Origin: Synechococcus sp. CS-1332
GTDB taxonomy: Bacteria > Cyanobacteriota > Cyanobacteriia > PCC-6307 > Cyanobiaceae
Direction of reading: 5' to 3'
DNA: 64,000 nt
Assembly: GCF_025127995.1 (NCBI RefSeq)
Contig: NZ_JAHLYP010000040.1
Coordinates: forward strand, 1-64,000
A program made the position numbers and the translations under genes. Position 1 is the stretch's first letter. Every line of letters starts with the position of its first letter. This document shows, in pieces, positions 1-8,075 of the stretch. Below the pieces are notes generated by a model. That model was not told where the DNA came from and did no database searches. It was given only the letters and a program-made list of their open reading frames with translations.

Positions 1-375
1 CTGCTGGCCATCGGTGCCCGCCGCCTAGGCGACGCCGTGGCGGCCGCGCCGGGCGCCCTGCATCACGCCCGCCTGCTGCCCCATGGCGACGCCCTGGCCC
101 TGGCCCTGGCCGCCGGACTGGCGCCGGGGCGACTGGCCCCGCTGCGGCCCACCAGCGACGGCCGCATCGAGCGGGCCCTGTGCCGCCACTGGGGCATCGA
201 AGCGGTGCTCTGCCGCCGCTCCGGCGGCGCCAACGAAGCCCAGTGGCATGGGATCTGCGCCGAACTGGGTCTGCGCCTGCTGCTGCTGGAGCGCCCCCCG
301 GAACCCGACCAGGCAGAAGCCCTGCCGCTGCAGGAGCTGCTGTTACGCCTGGGCCAGAGTGGCCCCCATGGCTGA
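1..375 (+). CDS. cobK: Precorrin-6A reductase (CobK/CbiJ family), C-terminal part
   Basis: Open from the window edge; only the last 124 residues are visible. CobK/CbiJ enzymes reduce precorrin-6A (or its cobalt form) with NADPH during cobalamin ring synthesis in the cytoplasm. The visible part ends with a stretch typical of the family: a conserved IERALC, then WGIEAVLCRRSGG, NEAQWH and a hydrophobic LGLRLLLLERP strand, where the family's last Rossmann-like strand and Ser/Gly-rich loop lie. The last 8 bases overlap the start of cutA, so the two are probably co-transcribed. The N-terminus lies outside the window, so a fusion cannot be excluded. Confidence 0.72.
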   Translation: MLAIGARRLGDAVAAAPGALHHARLLPHGDALALALAAGLAPGRLAPLRPTSDGRIERALCRHWGIEAVLCRRSGGANEAQWHGICAELGLRLLLLERPPEPDQAEALPLQELLLRLGQSGPHG

Positions 376-757
376 TTCCGACCCCGTCCCCCTGAGCCTG
401 GTGCTCACCACCGAAGCCGACCGGGAGCGGGCCGAGGCCCTGGCGCTGGCGCTGCTGGAGCGGGGTCTGGTGGCCTGCGCCAGCCTGCATCCGCTGGTGT
501 CGCTCTACCGCTGGCAGGGGCGGCTGGAGCGGAGCGAGGAGGTGCAGTTGCTGCTCAAGACGAGCCCTGAGCGGCTGGAGGCGCTGCGCCGCACCCTGGG
601 GGAGCTGCACAGCTACGACACGCCCGAGTGGATCCACTGGCGGGCCAGCAGTGAGGGCCCCTATGGCCGGTGGTTGCTGGAGCAGCTGCCGCTCAGCCCA
701 GGTGGCGAGCCACCAGCTCCGGCAGGGAAGCCTGGGGACGGGGACCCAGCTGGGTGA
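368..757 (+). CDS. cutA: Divalent-cation tolerance protein CutA
   Basis: A 129-residue protein of the CutA1 family, small trimeric ferredoxin-fold proteins linked to copper tolerance in bacteria. The signature is clear: LVLTTEADRERAEALA at the start, LVACASLHP and LYRWQGRLE in the middle, SEEVQLLLKT, and HSYDTPEW near residue 88. I chose the ATG that overlaps the end of cobK by 8 bases, which gives the usual family length plus a short Pro/Gly-rich tail. The last 65 bases overlap the end of the convergent kinase gene; the tail of CutA is low in complexity there. Confidence 0.85.
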   Translation: MADSDPVPLSLVLTTEADRERAEALALALLERGLVACASLHPLVSLYRWQGRLERSEEVQLLLKTSPERLEALRRTLGELHSYDTPEWIHWRASSEGPYGRWLLEQLPLSPGGEPPAPAGKPGDGDPAG

Positions 758-1691
758 CCACCTGGCCGGCGCAGAGGGAGCCGAGGCGGCCGCAGCGCTC
801 CAGGCTTTCGCCCCTGGTGTGGCCGTAGAGGAAGCCGGAGGCATAGAGGTCGCCGGCGCCGGTGGTGTCCACCAGGGGACCGAGCTGGAACGGCTCAATC
901 GCCACGGTGGTGTCACCGCTCAGCAGCAGGGAACCCCGCTCGCTGCGGGTGAGGGCCGCCAGCTTGCAACGGCCCCGCACCTGATCGGCGGCCGCCTCGA
1001 AGCTGTCCGTCTCGTAGAGGGAGGTGATCTCGGTCTCATTGGCGAACAGCACATCGACGTGCCCGTCGACCAGCTCCTGGAAGCTCTGGCGGTGACGCTC
1101 GACGCAGAAGGCGTCGGAGAGGGACAGGGCCACCTCGCCGCCACTGGCGCGCATCACCTCGGCGGCGGCGATGAAGGCGCGCTTGGCCTCCTCGCTGTCC
1201 CACAGGTAGCCCTCCAGATACAGCACCTTCGCCTGGCGGACCATCTCCAGGTCGAGGTCGGCGGGATCCAGGCCCACCGACGCCCCCAGGTAGGTGCACA
1301 TGGTGCGCTGGGCATCGGGGGTGACCAGGATCAGGCAGCGGGCGGTGGAGGGTCCGCTGCTGGCCGGTGGCGTCTCGAAACAGGCCCCCACGGCCCGGAT
1401 GTCGTGGGCGAAGATCGCCCCGAGCTGGTCGTCCCTGACCCGGCCGATGAAACCGGCCTGGCCGCCCAGCTGGGCGATGCCGGCCAGGGTGTTGGCCGCC
1501 GAACCGCCGGAGGTCTCGAGCCCGGCACCGACGCTGGCGTAGAGCGTCTCGGCCTGGGATTCATCCACCAGGGCCATGGTGCCCTTGGTGAGGCCGTGGG
1601 CCTCAAGAAAGGAGTCATCGGCCTGGATGAGCACATCGACGATGGCATTGCCGATGCCGACGACGTCGAAGCGCTTAGCGGGACTGGTCAA
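693..1691 (-). CDS. PfkB-family carbohydrate / adenosine kinase
   Basis: A 332-residue ribokinase-like protein. It shows the family's two signatures: an N-terminal GIGNAIVDV and GGSAANTLAG substrate-binding loop (about residues 12-75), and the C-terminal DTTGAGDLYASGFLYG motif (about 270-285) containing the catalytic Asp and anion hole. Closest in type to the cyanobacterial proteins annotated as adenosine kinase or fructokinase-like sugar kinases; the substrate cannot be read from sequence. It lies 41 bases downstream of purA on the same strand, which would suit a purine-salvage role, but that is inference. Its 3' end overlaps cutA convergently. Confidence 0.8.
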   Translation of the reverse strand: MTSPAKRFDVVGIGNAIVDVLIQADDSFLEAHGLTKGTMALVDESQAETLYASVGAGLETSGGSAANTLAGIAQLGGQAGFIGRVRDDQLGAIFAHDIRAVGACFETPPASSGPSTARCLILVTPDAQRTMCTYLGASVGLDPADLDLEMVRQAKVLYLEGYLWDSEEAKRAFIAAAEVMRASGGEVALSLSDAFCVERHRQSFQELVDGHVDVLFANETEITSLYETDSFEAAADQVRGRCKLAALTRSERGSLLLSGDTTVAIEPFQLGPLVDTTGAGDLYASGFLYGHTRGESLERCGRLGSLCAGQVVTQLGPRPQASLPELVARHLG

Positions 1692-1732
1692 AGGGATCAG
1701 TGACGGAAGGAAGGGGAGGCGGAGGCTTGGGC

Positions 1733-3052
1733 TCAGACGCTGAGCAGGGCCCGCTTCGGGCCATGGATCGGATCCTCGACCACGATCGTCTGATCCCGCT
1801 TGGCACCGAGGGAGACGATGGCGATCGGAACCTCCATCAGCTCAGCCAGGAAGCGCAGGTAGGCCATGGCCGTGGGGGGCAGATCCTCCAGGGCACGGCA
1901 CTCGGCCGTGGAGCACTGCCAGCCAGGCAGGCTCTTGAACACGGGACGGCAGCGGGCGAATTCGTCGGAGCTGCTGGGGAAGTAGTCGATGCGGCGGCCG
2001 TCGAGTTCGTAGGCGACACACACCTGGATCTCGTCCAGCTCATCGAGCACGTCGAGCTTGGTGATCGCCAGACAATCGAGGCCGTTCACCTGGACCGCAT
2101 AGCGGCCGATGACCCCATCAAACCAGCCGCAACGCCGGCGACGGCCGGTGGTGGTGCCGAACTCCCCGCCCCGGTCGCAGAGGTGGTCGTTGAGGCTGCC
2201 CTCCAGCTCGGTGGGGAAGGGGCCTTCGCCGACCCGGGTGGTGTAGGCCTTGGCCACGCCGATCACCCGGTCGATCAGGGTGGGGCCCACGCCGGCGCCG
2301 ATGCAGGCTCCCCCCGACACGGGGTTGGAGGAGGTGACGTAGGGGTAGGTGCCGTGGTCGAGGTCCAGCAGGGTGCCCTGGGCGCCCTCGAAAAGAATGT
2401 TCTTGCGCGCCCGGGCCGCCTCGTGGATGGTGCGGGTGCAATCCACCACGTGGGGGGCCAGCCGGCGGCCGTAGGCGGCGTATTCCTCGATCACCGCGTC
2501 CGCATCCAGGGCAGGGATGCCATAGACCTTTTCAAGCAGGTCGTTCTTCTCCGCCAGGGGGCCGAGCAGGCGATCGCGCAGACAGTCCGGATCGAGCAGG
2601 TCGATCACCCGGATGCCGTTGCGCTGGGATTTGTCGGCATAGGTGGGGCCGATGCCCCGACCGGTTGTGCCGATGCGACGGTCGCCCCGGCGCTGCTCCA
2701 TCGCCAGATCCAGCAGCCGGTGGTACGGCATCGTCACGTGGGCCGTGGAGGCGAGCTTCAGGCCTGAGACATCGATCTCCAGCTCCAGCAGGGTGTCGAT
2801 CTCACCCAGCATCACCTTGGGATCGACCACCGTGCCCGAACCGATCAAACAGATCGTGTCCGGATAGAGGATCCCAGAAGGGATCAGGTGCAGCTTGAGG
2901 ACCCGGTCCTCGACAACGATGGTGTGCCCGGCGTTGACCCCGCCCTGATAGCGGACCACGACATCGGCGGAGCGACTCAGCAGATCGGTGATCTTGCCTT
3001 TCCCCTCGTCACCCCATTGCGCACCGATGACGACAACATTGGCCAAGGACAC
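1733..3052 (-). CDS. purA: Adenylosuccinate synthetase
   Basis: Joins IMP and aspartate using GTP to make adenylosuccinate, the first committed AMP step. About 439 residues, the normal family length. Motifs in order: the P-loop [10 protein letters not shown] near the N-terminus, [18 protein letters not shown] (about residue 130), the IMP-binding loop [13 protein letters not shown] (about 300), and a C-terminal [10 protein letters not shown] take the GTG at 3052 as the start because it places [19 protein letters not shown] in the family position; a TTG 21 bases further upstream is also open. It follows psb27 after a 68-base gap that contains a hairpin. Confidence 0.95.
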   Translation of the reverse strand: MSLANVVVIGAQWGDEGKGKITDLLSRSADVVVRYQGGVNAGHTIVVEDRVLKLHLIPSGILYPDTICLIGSGTVVDPKVMLGEIDTLLELEIDVSGLKLASTAHVTMPYHRLLDLAMEQRRGDRRIGTTGRGIGPTYADKSQRNGIRVIDLLDPDCLRDRLLGPLAEKNDLLEKVYGIPALDADAVIEEYAAYGRRLAPHVVDCTRTIHEAARARKNILFEGAQGTLLDLDHGTYPYVTSSNPVSGGACIGAGVGPTLIDRVIGVAKAYTTRVGEGPFPTELEGSLNDHLCDRGGEFGTTTGRRRRCGWFDGVIGRYAVQVNGLDCLAITKLDVLDELDEIQVCVAYELDGRRIDYFPSSSDEFARCRPVFKSLPGWQCSTAECRALEDLPPTAMAYLRFLAELMEVPIAIVSLGAKRDQTIVVEDPIHGPKRALLSV

Positions 3053-3078
3053 AGCGGCCCGTAGCCGCTTCAAAGCAC

Positions 3079-3110
3079 AAGGGGAGAGCTTCTCAGATCG
3101 GGGTCCCCTT
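3079..3110 (-). terminator. Hairpin between psb27 and purA
   Basis: A 7-bp perfect inverted repeat (AAGGGGA / TCCCCTT) with a smaller GAGA/TCTC hairpin nested in its loop. It lies in the 68-base gap between the end of psb27 and the start of purA, both minus strand. It may end or attenuate the psb27 message before purA. There is no long T-run, so termination is only a suggestion. Confidence 0.35.
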
Positions 3111-3120
3111 CGTCAAAGGT

Positions 3121-3573
3121 TCAGGCCCCACGCACCGCGGAGGCTTCGGCTTTCTTGAGCTCCTTCTCCAGCCGGCTGCGCAGCGCATCGGGCAATGGAC
3201 GGTTGGCGTAGCCGGCGTAATGGGCCGCCAGGGAGTTCACCGCGGTCTGCATGGTGGTGAAGGAGGCCAGGCCGTGGATGTCCTGGCGGGGGCGGTAAAG
3301 GGCGGTGTAACCGATGATCAGCTGACGGGCCTGCAGCTCCGCCTCCTGGTGGGCGGGGTCGTCCTGGGGCAGGGCGATGGTGGTCAGCAGGGTCTGGGCG
3401 ACGCTGACGGTGTCATCGACGTAGTTCCCGCTGAGACCGGCGCTGGCCTGGCTGCAACCGCTCAGTCCGAGACAGAGACACAGGCCGATGGCCAGCAGGG
3501 GACGGAGCAGGCTGCTGCGCAGAAAGGCGACCAAGGGAGGAACGGCGTCTGCCGAAATCCTACGGGGATGCAC
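3121..3573 (-). CDS. psb27: Photosystem II assembly lipoprotein Psb27
   Basis: A 150-residue precursor with a hydrophobic signal (about residues 20-40) ending in a lipobox-like LSGCSQ, so it should be a lumen-facing lipoprotein. Psb27 binds the CP43 side of photosystem II intermediates and assists manganese-cluster assembly and repair. The mature part has the family pattern: GNYVDDT, VAQTL, a charged helix, IGYTALYRPRQDIHGLASFTTMQTAVNSLA in short matching segments, and a final Lys/Glu-rich helix. The ATG lies 14 bases inside the end of proS, so translation may be coupled to it. Confidence 0.92.
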   Translation of the reverse strand: MHPRRISADAVPPLVAFLRSSLLRPLLAIGLCLCLGLSGCSQASAGLSGNYVDDTVSVAQTLLTTIALPQDDPAHQEAELQARQLIIGYTALYRPRQDIHGLASFTTMQTAVNSLAAHYAGYANRPLPDALRSRLEKELKKAEASAVRGA

Positions 3574-5350
3574 CCGGGAGCCCGAGCAGCTGCTCGACGG
3601 CGGCGTCGGCCGCCAGCTCCCGCTTGCCCGTGTCGCCGCTGCGGTCCACCAGCTCCACTTTCCGCTCCCCGGCGGCGCGGCCCACCACCAGCCGCCAGGG
3701 GATGCCGATCAGATCGGCGTCCTTGAACTTCACCCCGGCACGCTCGGGGCGGTCATCGAGCAGCACGTCGCACCCCCCCACCCGCAACCGTTCGTAGAGC
3801 TCCTCAGCCAGGGCCACCTGCACCGGATCCTGGCTGCTGGCGATCACGACGATCACCGTGTAGGGCGCGATCGCCACGGGCCAGCGGATGCCATCGGCGT
3901 CATGGTGCTGCTCCACGGCCGCCTGGGCCAGGCGGGACACACCGATGCCGTAGCAGCCCATCCAGAGGGGCTCCTCGCCGCCGGCCTCATTGGTGAAGCG
4001 GGCCTCCAGGGCCTCGGAGTACTTCCGGCCCAACTGGAAGATGTGGCCCACCTCGATGCCCCGGGCCGCCTCCAGTCGCTGGGACGGATCGTGCAGGCAG
4101 CGGTCTCCCGGCTGGGCCGCCCGCAGGTCCACCACCTCGGGCCGTGGGCAGAGCTCACCCCAGCGCGCCCCCACCAGGTGCTCATCGCTGCGGTTGGCCC
4201 CGCAGACGAAGGCCTCCAGATCGGCGGCGGAGGGATCCGCCAGGCGCAGCATCGGCGCCGCAGCAACGCGGGCCTCGCCCTGGCGCAGGGCCGGATCCTC
4301 CAGATGGGGGCCCAGGAAGCCGAAGGGCACGGGGTCGCAGAGGTGGTCGGCCAGCAACGGCACGATCTCCAGCAGGGCACCGGCGTCGGGACAGCGGGCG
4401 GTCACGGCGTTGGCCAGCTTGACGTCGTTGAGCTGCTGGTCGCCCCGCAGGCACACCAGCACCCCGCGGGGGGGCGCCGCGGCGAACCGGGCCAGCAGCA
4501 GCAGCACCTTGAGCGTCTGGGTGGGGTCGAAGCCATGGGCGGTGCAGAGCTCCTCGATGCTCTTCTGGGCGGGCGTGGCCAGGGGCTGGCAGGCGCTGAC
4601 CTCCAGGGGAACCGGCGGGGCCGGCAAGGAGACGGCCCGCTCCTGGTTGGCGGCGTAGCGGCCGTCGGGACTGGCCAGGATCAGGTCCTCGCCGGCCTCG
4701 GCGGTGACCATGAACTCCTGGCTGGCGGAGCCGCCGATGGCGCCGCTGTCCGCCTCGACGGCCACGGCCCGCAGCCCGCAGCGCTCGAAGATGCGCCGGT
4801 AGGCCCCATCCATGGCCGCATAGGTGCGCCGCAGACAGGCCTCGTCGGCGTGGAAGGAATAGGCGTCTTTCATGATGAATTCGCGCCCCCGCATCAGGCC
4901 GAAACGGGGCCGGATCTCATCGCGGAACTTGGTCTGGATCTGATAGAGGCAGACCGGCAGCTGGCGGTAGGAACGCAGCAGGTCGGAGGCCAGCTCGGTG
5001 ACCACCTCTTCATGGGTGGGACCGAGACCCAGGGAACGCTCCTGGCGATCGACCAGGTGGAACATGATTCCCTCCCCGGCGGTGTAGCCATCCCAGCGGC
5101 CGCTGCGGCGCCAGAGATCGGCGGGCTGCAGCTGGGGCAACAGGGTTTCGAGGGCGTCGACGGCGGCCATCTCTTCCCGAACGATGGCGGAGACCTTCTG
5201 GAGCACGCGCCAGAGCAGGGGCAGATAGGCGAAGATTCCCGGCGCCAGCCGCCGCATGTAGCCCGCCCGCAACAGCAGCTTGTGGGAGGTGATTTCGGCT
5301 TCGGCCGGGTCGTCCCGAAGCGTCACCAGCATGAGGCGGGAGACGCGCAT
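3560..5350 (-). CDS. proS: Prolyl-tRNA synthetase
   Basis: Charges tRNA-Pro with proline. 596 residues, matching the bacterial type that carries an editing (INS, YbaK-like) domain between class II motifs 2 and 3. Visible features: an N-terminal LRAGYMRRLAPGIFAYLPL, motif 2 region RDEIRPRFGLMRGREFIMKDAYSFH in short matching pieces (about residues 140-165), the inserted domain at about 230-390, GRKYSEALEA, motif 3 MGCYGIGVSRL near residue 445, and a C-terminal anticodon-binding domain. It starts at the ATG at 5350, facing away from the HTH-like gene across a 172-base gap. Confidence 0.95.
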   Translation of the reverse strand: MRVSRLMLVTLRDDPAEAEITSHKLLLRAGYMRRLAPGIFAYLPLLWRVLQKVSAIVREEMAAVDALETLLPQLQPADLWRRSGRWDGYTAGEGIMFHLVDRQERSLGLGPTHEEVVTELASDLLRSYRQLPVCLYQIQTKFRDEIRPRFGLMRGREFIMKDAYSFHADEACLRRTYAAMDGAYRRIFERCGLRAVAVEADSGAIGGSASQEFMVTAEAGEDLILASPDGRYAANQERAVSLPAPPVPLEVSACQPLATPAQKSIEELCTAHGFDPTQTLKVLLLLARFAAAPPRGVLVCLRGDQQLNDVKLANAVTARCPDAGALLEIVPLLADHLCDPVPFGFLGPHLEDPALRQGEARVAAAPMLRLADPSAADLEAFVCGANRSDEHLVGARWGELCPRPEVVDLRAAQPGDRCLHDPSQRLEAARGIEVGHIFQLGRKYSEALEARFTNEAGGEEPLWMGCYGIGVSRLAQAAVEQHHDADGIRWPVAIAPYTVIVVIASSQDPVQVALAEELYERLRVGGCDVLLDDRPERAGVKFKDADLIGIPWRLVVGRAAGERKVELVDRSGDTGKRELAADAAVEQLLGLPGASP

Positions 5351-5381
5351 GGAGAAAGTCCGGATCGGGGCTGGACGCTAT

Positions 5382-5408
5382 CACCGCAGGCCCTTCGGGC
5401 TTGCGGTG
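5382..5408. other. GC-rich hairpin with TTCG loop in the proS / HTH divergent region
   Basis: An 11-bp near-perfect stem (CACCGCAGGCC pairing with GGCTTGCGGTG, one G-T pair) closed by a CTTCG loop. It lies just upstream of proS (minus) and in the far upstream region of the plus-strand HTH-like gene. No T-run follows on either strand. It could be a 5'-leader structure of proS. Confidence 0.4.
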
Positions 5409-5522
5409 GAGGGGCCGAGGAGTGAGTCGCCGCAACGGCCTTACCCCTGAGGCAGGGCCAGCCAGCGGAGAAAAACTCTGCTATGGTCAGCCGCTAATCC
5501 AGTGTGTCCAACGCCAGTCTCA

Positions 5523-6038
5523 ATGCTTGTTCACCCTGCCCAGGCCGGCTCTCCAGTGGGCGGCCCCACGGCTTCAGCGGCTCTGACGGCTTCGGTGGCT
5601 CTGCCTGAGGCTCCCTCGCAGGCCTTGCCGCTGGCTCTGCAGGCTGAAGCCGGCGCCGAAACCTTGATCAGCATCGATGAGGTGCAGCGGACGCTGAACC
5701 GATCCCGCGCCTCGGTGTACCGCTACACCAACACCGATCCACGCAATCTCAATCCCCCCTTCAATCCCCGCAAACTCAACCCCGAGTACCGCAGCGACCA
5801 GAAGGAGCCCCTTGTGTTCCACCCCCACGAAGTGGCCCGCTTCGCCCGCGATGTGCTGCGGATCAAAGAGGTGACGGTGGAGGTGCTCAACTCCCCTTCC
5901 ACCGCCACCCAGCAGTTGCTGGCTTCGATCCTGGAGGAGTTGCGGGCCATCCGTACCCAGCTCGACGGGGCCGAGGCCCCCCCCGCCGATCTGCACCTGC
6001 ACCGCCAGCAGCACTCCCAGGCGCGCCCGGCGGCCTGA
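5523..6038 (+). CDS. Small HTH-like conserved cyanobacterial protein
   Basis: About 171 residues. The first ~45 residues are low-complexity Ala/Pro/Ser. The core (about residues 45-125) begins ISIDEVQRTLNRSRASVYRYTNTD, which looks like a DNA-binding helix-turn-helix of the MerR/excisionase sort. It continues through an Asn/Pro-rich NPPFNPRKLNPEYR segment and an FHPHEVARFARDVLRI helix. The C-terminal part is helical, then His/Gln-rich. I recognise it as a conserved picocyanobacterial type but not as a named protein. A transcriptional or nucleoid role is inference. The ATG at 5523 is chosen; a TATGGT sequence at about 5482 could be its -10 element. Confidence 0.65.
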   Translation: MLVHPAQAGSPVGGPTASAALTASVALPEAPSQALPLALQAEAGAETLISIDEVQRTLNRSRASVYRYTNTDPRNLNPPFNPRKLNPEYRSDQKEPLVFHPHEVARFARDVLRIKEVTVEVLNSPSTATQQLLASILEELRAIRTQLDGAEAPPADLHLHRQQHSQARPAA

Positions 6039-6157
6039 GTTCGCCAACCCTGTCCGACCCCTCCGGCAGGCAGCCGTTCGGGCCAATCGGTGTCAGAATC
6101 CCCCAAACCACTTCTTTTCTCCGTCCAGTGCACCGGGTTCCTCCGTTGCACGACCGC

Positions 6158-6586
6158 ATGGATCACGTCCAACACGCCCGGCCTTTTCCCCGCTCCGCTT
6201 CCCAGCACGGAACGAGCCCAGCCCACGCCGTCCCTGGCGCCCTCAGCAGTACCGGTTCATCAGGGAGCGACGTCAACGGCTTTTCACTGGTCCCCGACAC
6301 GGGCGACACCGAAGCCAGCGGAGAGCCAGACAGTCCGGGGCCCAGATCTCCGGCTTCTGGCCCTGTCCCGGCTGCCACGGCCGACTTCTTCTTCGACCAA
6401 CCCTTGGGAGCCCTCGGCGGCTTTCTGCTCGGCGTGATGACGCTCCTGGTGCCTTTGGCCGGTGTCGTCATGGACCGACAGCTGCTGAGCGGCCCCGAGG
6501 AGTCCAGTGAGAGCAGCTTCAGGCCCGTCGCTGTAGCAGGAACCCCTGGAAATCGAGGGCCTGGAAGAACGGCGCCGGATCGCTGA
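6158..6586 (+). CDS. Hypothetical protein with one membrane segment
   Basis: About 142 residues, unrecognised. The N-terminal two thirds are Ser/Pro/Gly-rich and probably disordered. One clear hydrophobic stretch, GGFLLGVMTLLVPLAGVVMDR (about residues 90-110), follows a Phe-rich FFFDQPLG. The last ~23 residues overlap antisense the end of the methyltransferase gene. The start is uncertain; an ATG 30 bases upstream is also open. The membrane segment supports a real gene, but the rest could be chance reading in GC-rich DNA. Confidence 0.45.
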   Translation: MDHVQHARPFPRSASQHGTSPAHAVPGALSSTGSSGSDVNGFSLVPDTGDTEASGEPDSPGPRSPASGPVPAATADFFFDQPLGALGGFLLGVMTLLVPLAGVVMDRQLLSGPEESSESSFRPVAVAGTPGNRGPGRTAPDR

Positions 6587-7205
6587 GGCCCGCGGCCTCC
6601 ACCAGGGCCGTCAGGCGGGCGATACCGATGGGATGGAAGCCCTGGATCTGGGCCGTGGGATCCACGGCTTCGCCGTCCACGCCACTGGCCCGCTGGAAGC
6701 AGCGCCAGGCCTCGGCCACCTGGGGCGACAGGGCTGAGCGCTCCGGACGCATCAGATCGACGAGCACCAGCTGCCCCTGGGGCTTGAGGCTGCGGGCCAG
6801 GGCGGACAGGAAGGCCAGCTTGGTGCCGTCGTCCGGAAGCGATTGCAACACCAGCACCGACAGGGCGCCATCGAAACGAGCCTCGGCTCCCAGCTGCTCC
6901 ACCGTGGCGTGATGCCAGTCGATCCGGGCCCGGTTCTGCAGCCGCTGCCGCGCCACCGCCAGCATCTCCGCCGACGGATCGATGGCGGTGAGCTGCCAAT
7001 CCGGCCGCTGGGCGTCGGCCTCGAGTAATTCGGCCCCCGTGCCACAGCCCGCCACCAGCACCGCCGACTCCTGCTGCGACGCCAGAGGAGAAGAGGCCAG
7101 CAGCGCCACCGACAGGCGAGCGAGGCTGGCGTAGCCGGGGATCAGCTGCTGCACTACCAGGTCGTAGGCGCCCTGCCGGGCCTGGGAGGGGTCGGAGGAG
7201 AGCAA
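6519..7205 (-). CDS. Class I SAM-dependent methyltransferase
   Basis: About 228 residues with a Rossmann-like methyltransferase core. The SAM-binding motif I, VLVAGCGTGAELL, is near residue 47; the acidic motif II TAIDPSAEML follows about 25 residues later, then GALSVLVLQSLPD and LKPQGQLVLVDLMRPE. The substrate cannot be assigned; it resembles small-molecule methyltransferases with a helical cap at the C-terminus. I place the start at the TTG at 7205. Upstream in-frame sequence would run into the ferredoxin gene on the other strand and offers no better codon. The 3' end overlaps the hypothetical gene at 6158-6586. Confidence 0.72.
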   Translation of the reverse strand: MLSSDPSQARQGAYDLVVQQLIPGYASLARLSVALLASSPLASQQESAVLVAGCGTGAELLEADAQRPDWQLTAIDPSAEMLAVARQRLQNRARIDWHHATVEQLGAEARFDGALSVLVLQSLPDDGTKLAFLSALARSLKPQGQLVLVDLMRPERSALSPQVAEAWRCFQRASGVDGEAVDPTAQIQGFHPIGIARLTALVEAAGLSDPAPFFQALDFQGFLLQRRA

Positions 7206-7337
7206 GGGCTGCTGGCAACCGTCCCATCGTAGGGAGCCCCTCCCGGCGCTCTGAATCCTTTCCCAAGGCAACGAACGTGGGATCGCTGGGACGCGGTGTG
7301 ACCTAAGTTGGGCGGCGCCCCTCGCCCCCGATCGACC

Positions 7338-7700
7338 GTGCCCACCATCCGTTTCGAAAAGGAAGGCCAGCAGGTTGGTTGCATCGAAGGGGCCAATCTG
7401 CGCAAGGCAGCCCTGGATGCCGGGGTGAATCCCTACACGGGTCTCAACAACCTCAACAACTGCGGTGGCCTCGGCCAGTGCGGCACCTGTGTGGTGGAAG
7501 TGGTGGAAGGGGCCCGCAACCTCTCCCCCCGCAGCGACGTCGAGGAGGTCTACCTGGCGGATCGGCCCTCCAGCTACCGCCTGAGCTGTCGCACCACCGT
7601 CAACGGGGATGTCACCATCCGCACCAAGCCTGACGCCGGGGTGGGCAAGGGCTCCAACAGCCTGGTCGGCGCCCTCAAGGCTCTGGTCGGCCGCAAGTGA
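7338..7700 (+). CDS. Plant-type 2Fe-2S ferredoxin-like protein
   Basis: A 120-residue soluble electron carrier. The iron-sulfur ligands are visible as NCGGLGQCGTC (C-x5-C-x2-C, about residues 38-48) with a fourth Cys in YRLSC about 35 residues later. The start is a GTG at 7338, giving VPTIRFEKEG. The C-terminal 20 residues are Lys/Gly-rich and outside the fold. The redox partner is unknown. An ArsC/Spx-like gene follows after 6 bases, so the two probably form an operon. Confidence 0.82.
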   Translation: MPTIRFEKEGQQVGCIEGANLRKAALDAGVNPYTGLNNLNNCGGLGQCGTCVVEVVEGARNLSPRSDVEEVYLADRPSSYRLSCRTTVNGDVTIRTKPDAGVGKGSNSLVGALKALVGRK

Positions 7701-7706
7701 GCCTCC

Positions 7707-8075
7707 ATGGCTGATCAGGCGGTCCATCGCCTCTTTCATTACGCCGGCTGCAGCACCTGTCGCAAGGCGCTGGCCTGGATGCGGGAGCGGCAGATTCCCT
7801 TCGAAGCCATCGACATCACCAGCAGCCCGCCGTCCCTGGAGCTGCTCAGCGAGGCCCACGGACAGCTGGGTGGCGTCGGCCGGCTGTTCAACACCAGTGG
7901 CCAGAGCTACCGCGCCCTGGGCGCCGCCACGGTGAAGGCGATGGACGCGGCTACCGCCCTGGCGGCCCTTGCCGCCGACGGACGCCTGATCAAGCGTCCC
8001 TTCCTTGCGGCGGCCTCGGGACGGATCGTCACCGGGTTCCGACCCGAGGAATGGCAGGAGCTGCTCGGTGACTAG
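7707..8075 (+). CDS. ArsC/Spx-family thioredoxin-fold protein
   Basis: 122 residues of the arsenate reductase / Spx / YffB family. The redox motif GCSTCRKAL (C-x2-C) is at about residues 14-22, and IKRPFL near residue 92 is the conserved ArsC-family segment ahead of the final VTGFRPEEW. The CXXC form is nearer to Spx/YffB-type proteins than to a dedicated arsenate reductase, so arsenate as substrate is not established. It lies just downstream of the ferredoxin and overlaps the convergent membrane-protein gene by 4 bases. Confidence 0.78.
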   Translation: MADQAVHRLFHYAGCSTCRKALAWMRERQIPFEAIDITSSPPSLELLSEAHGQLGGVGRLFNTSGQSYRALGAATVKAMDAATALAALAADGRLIKRPFLAAASGRIVTGFRPEEWQELLGD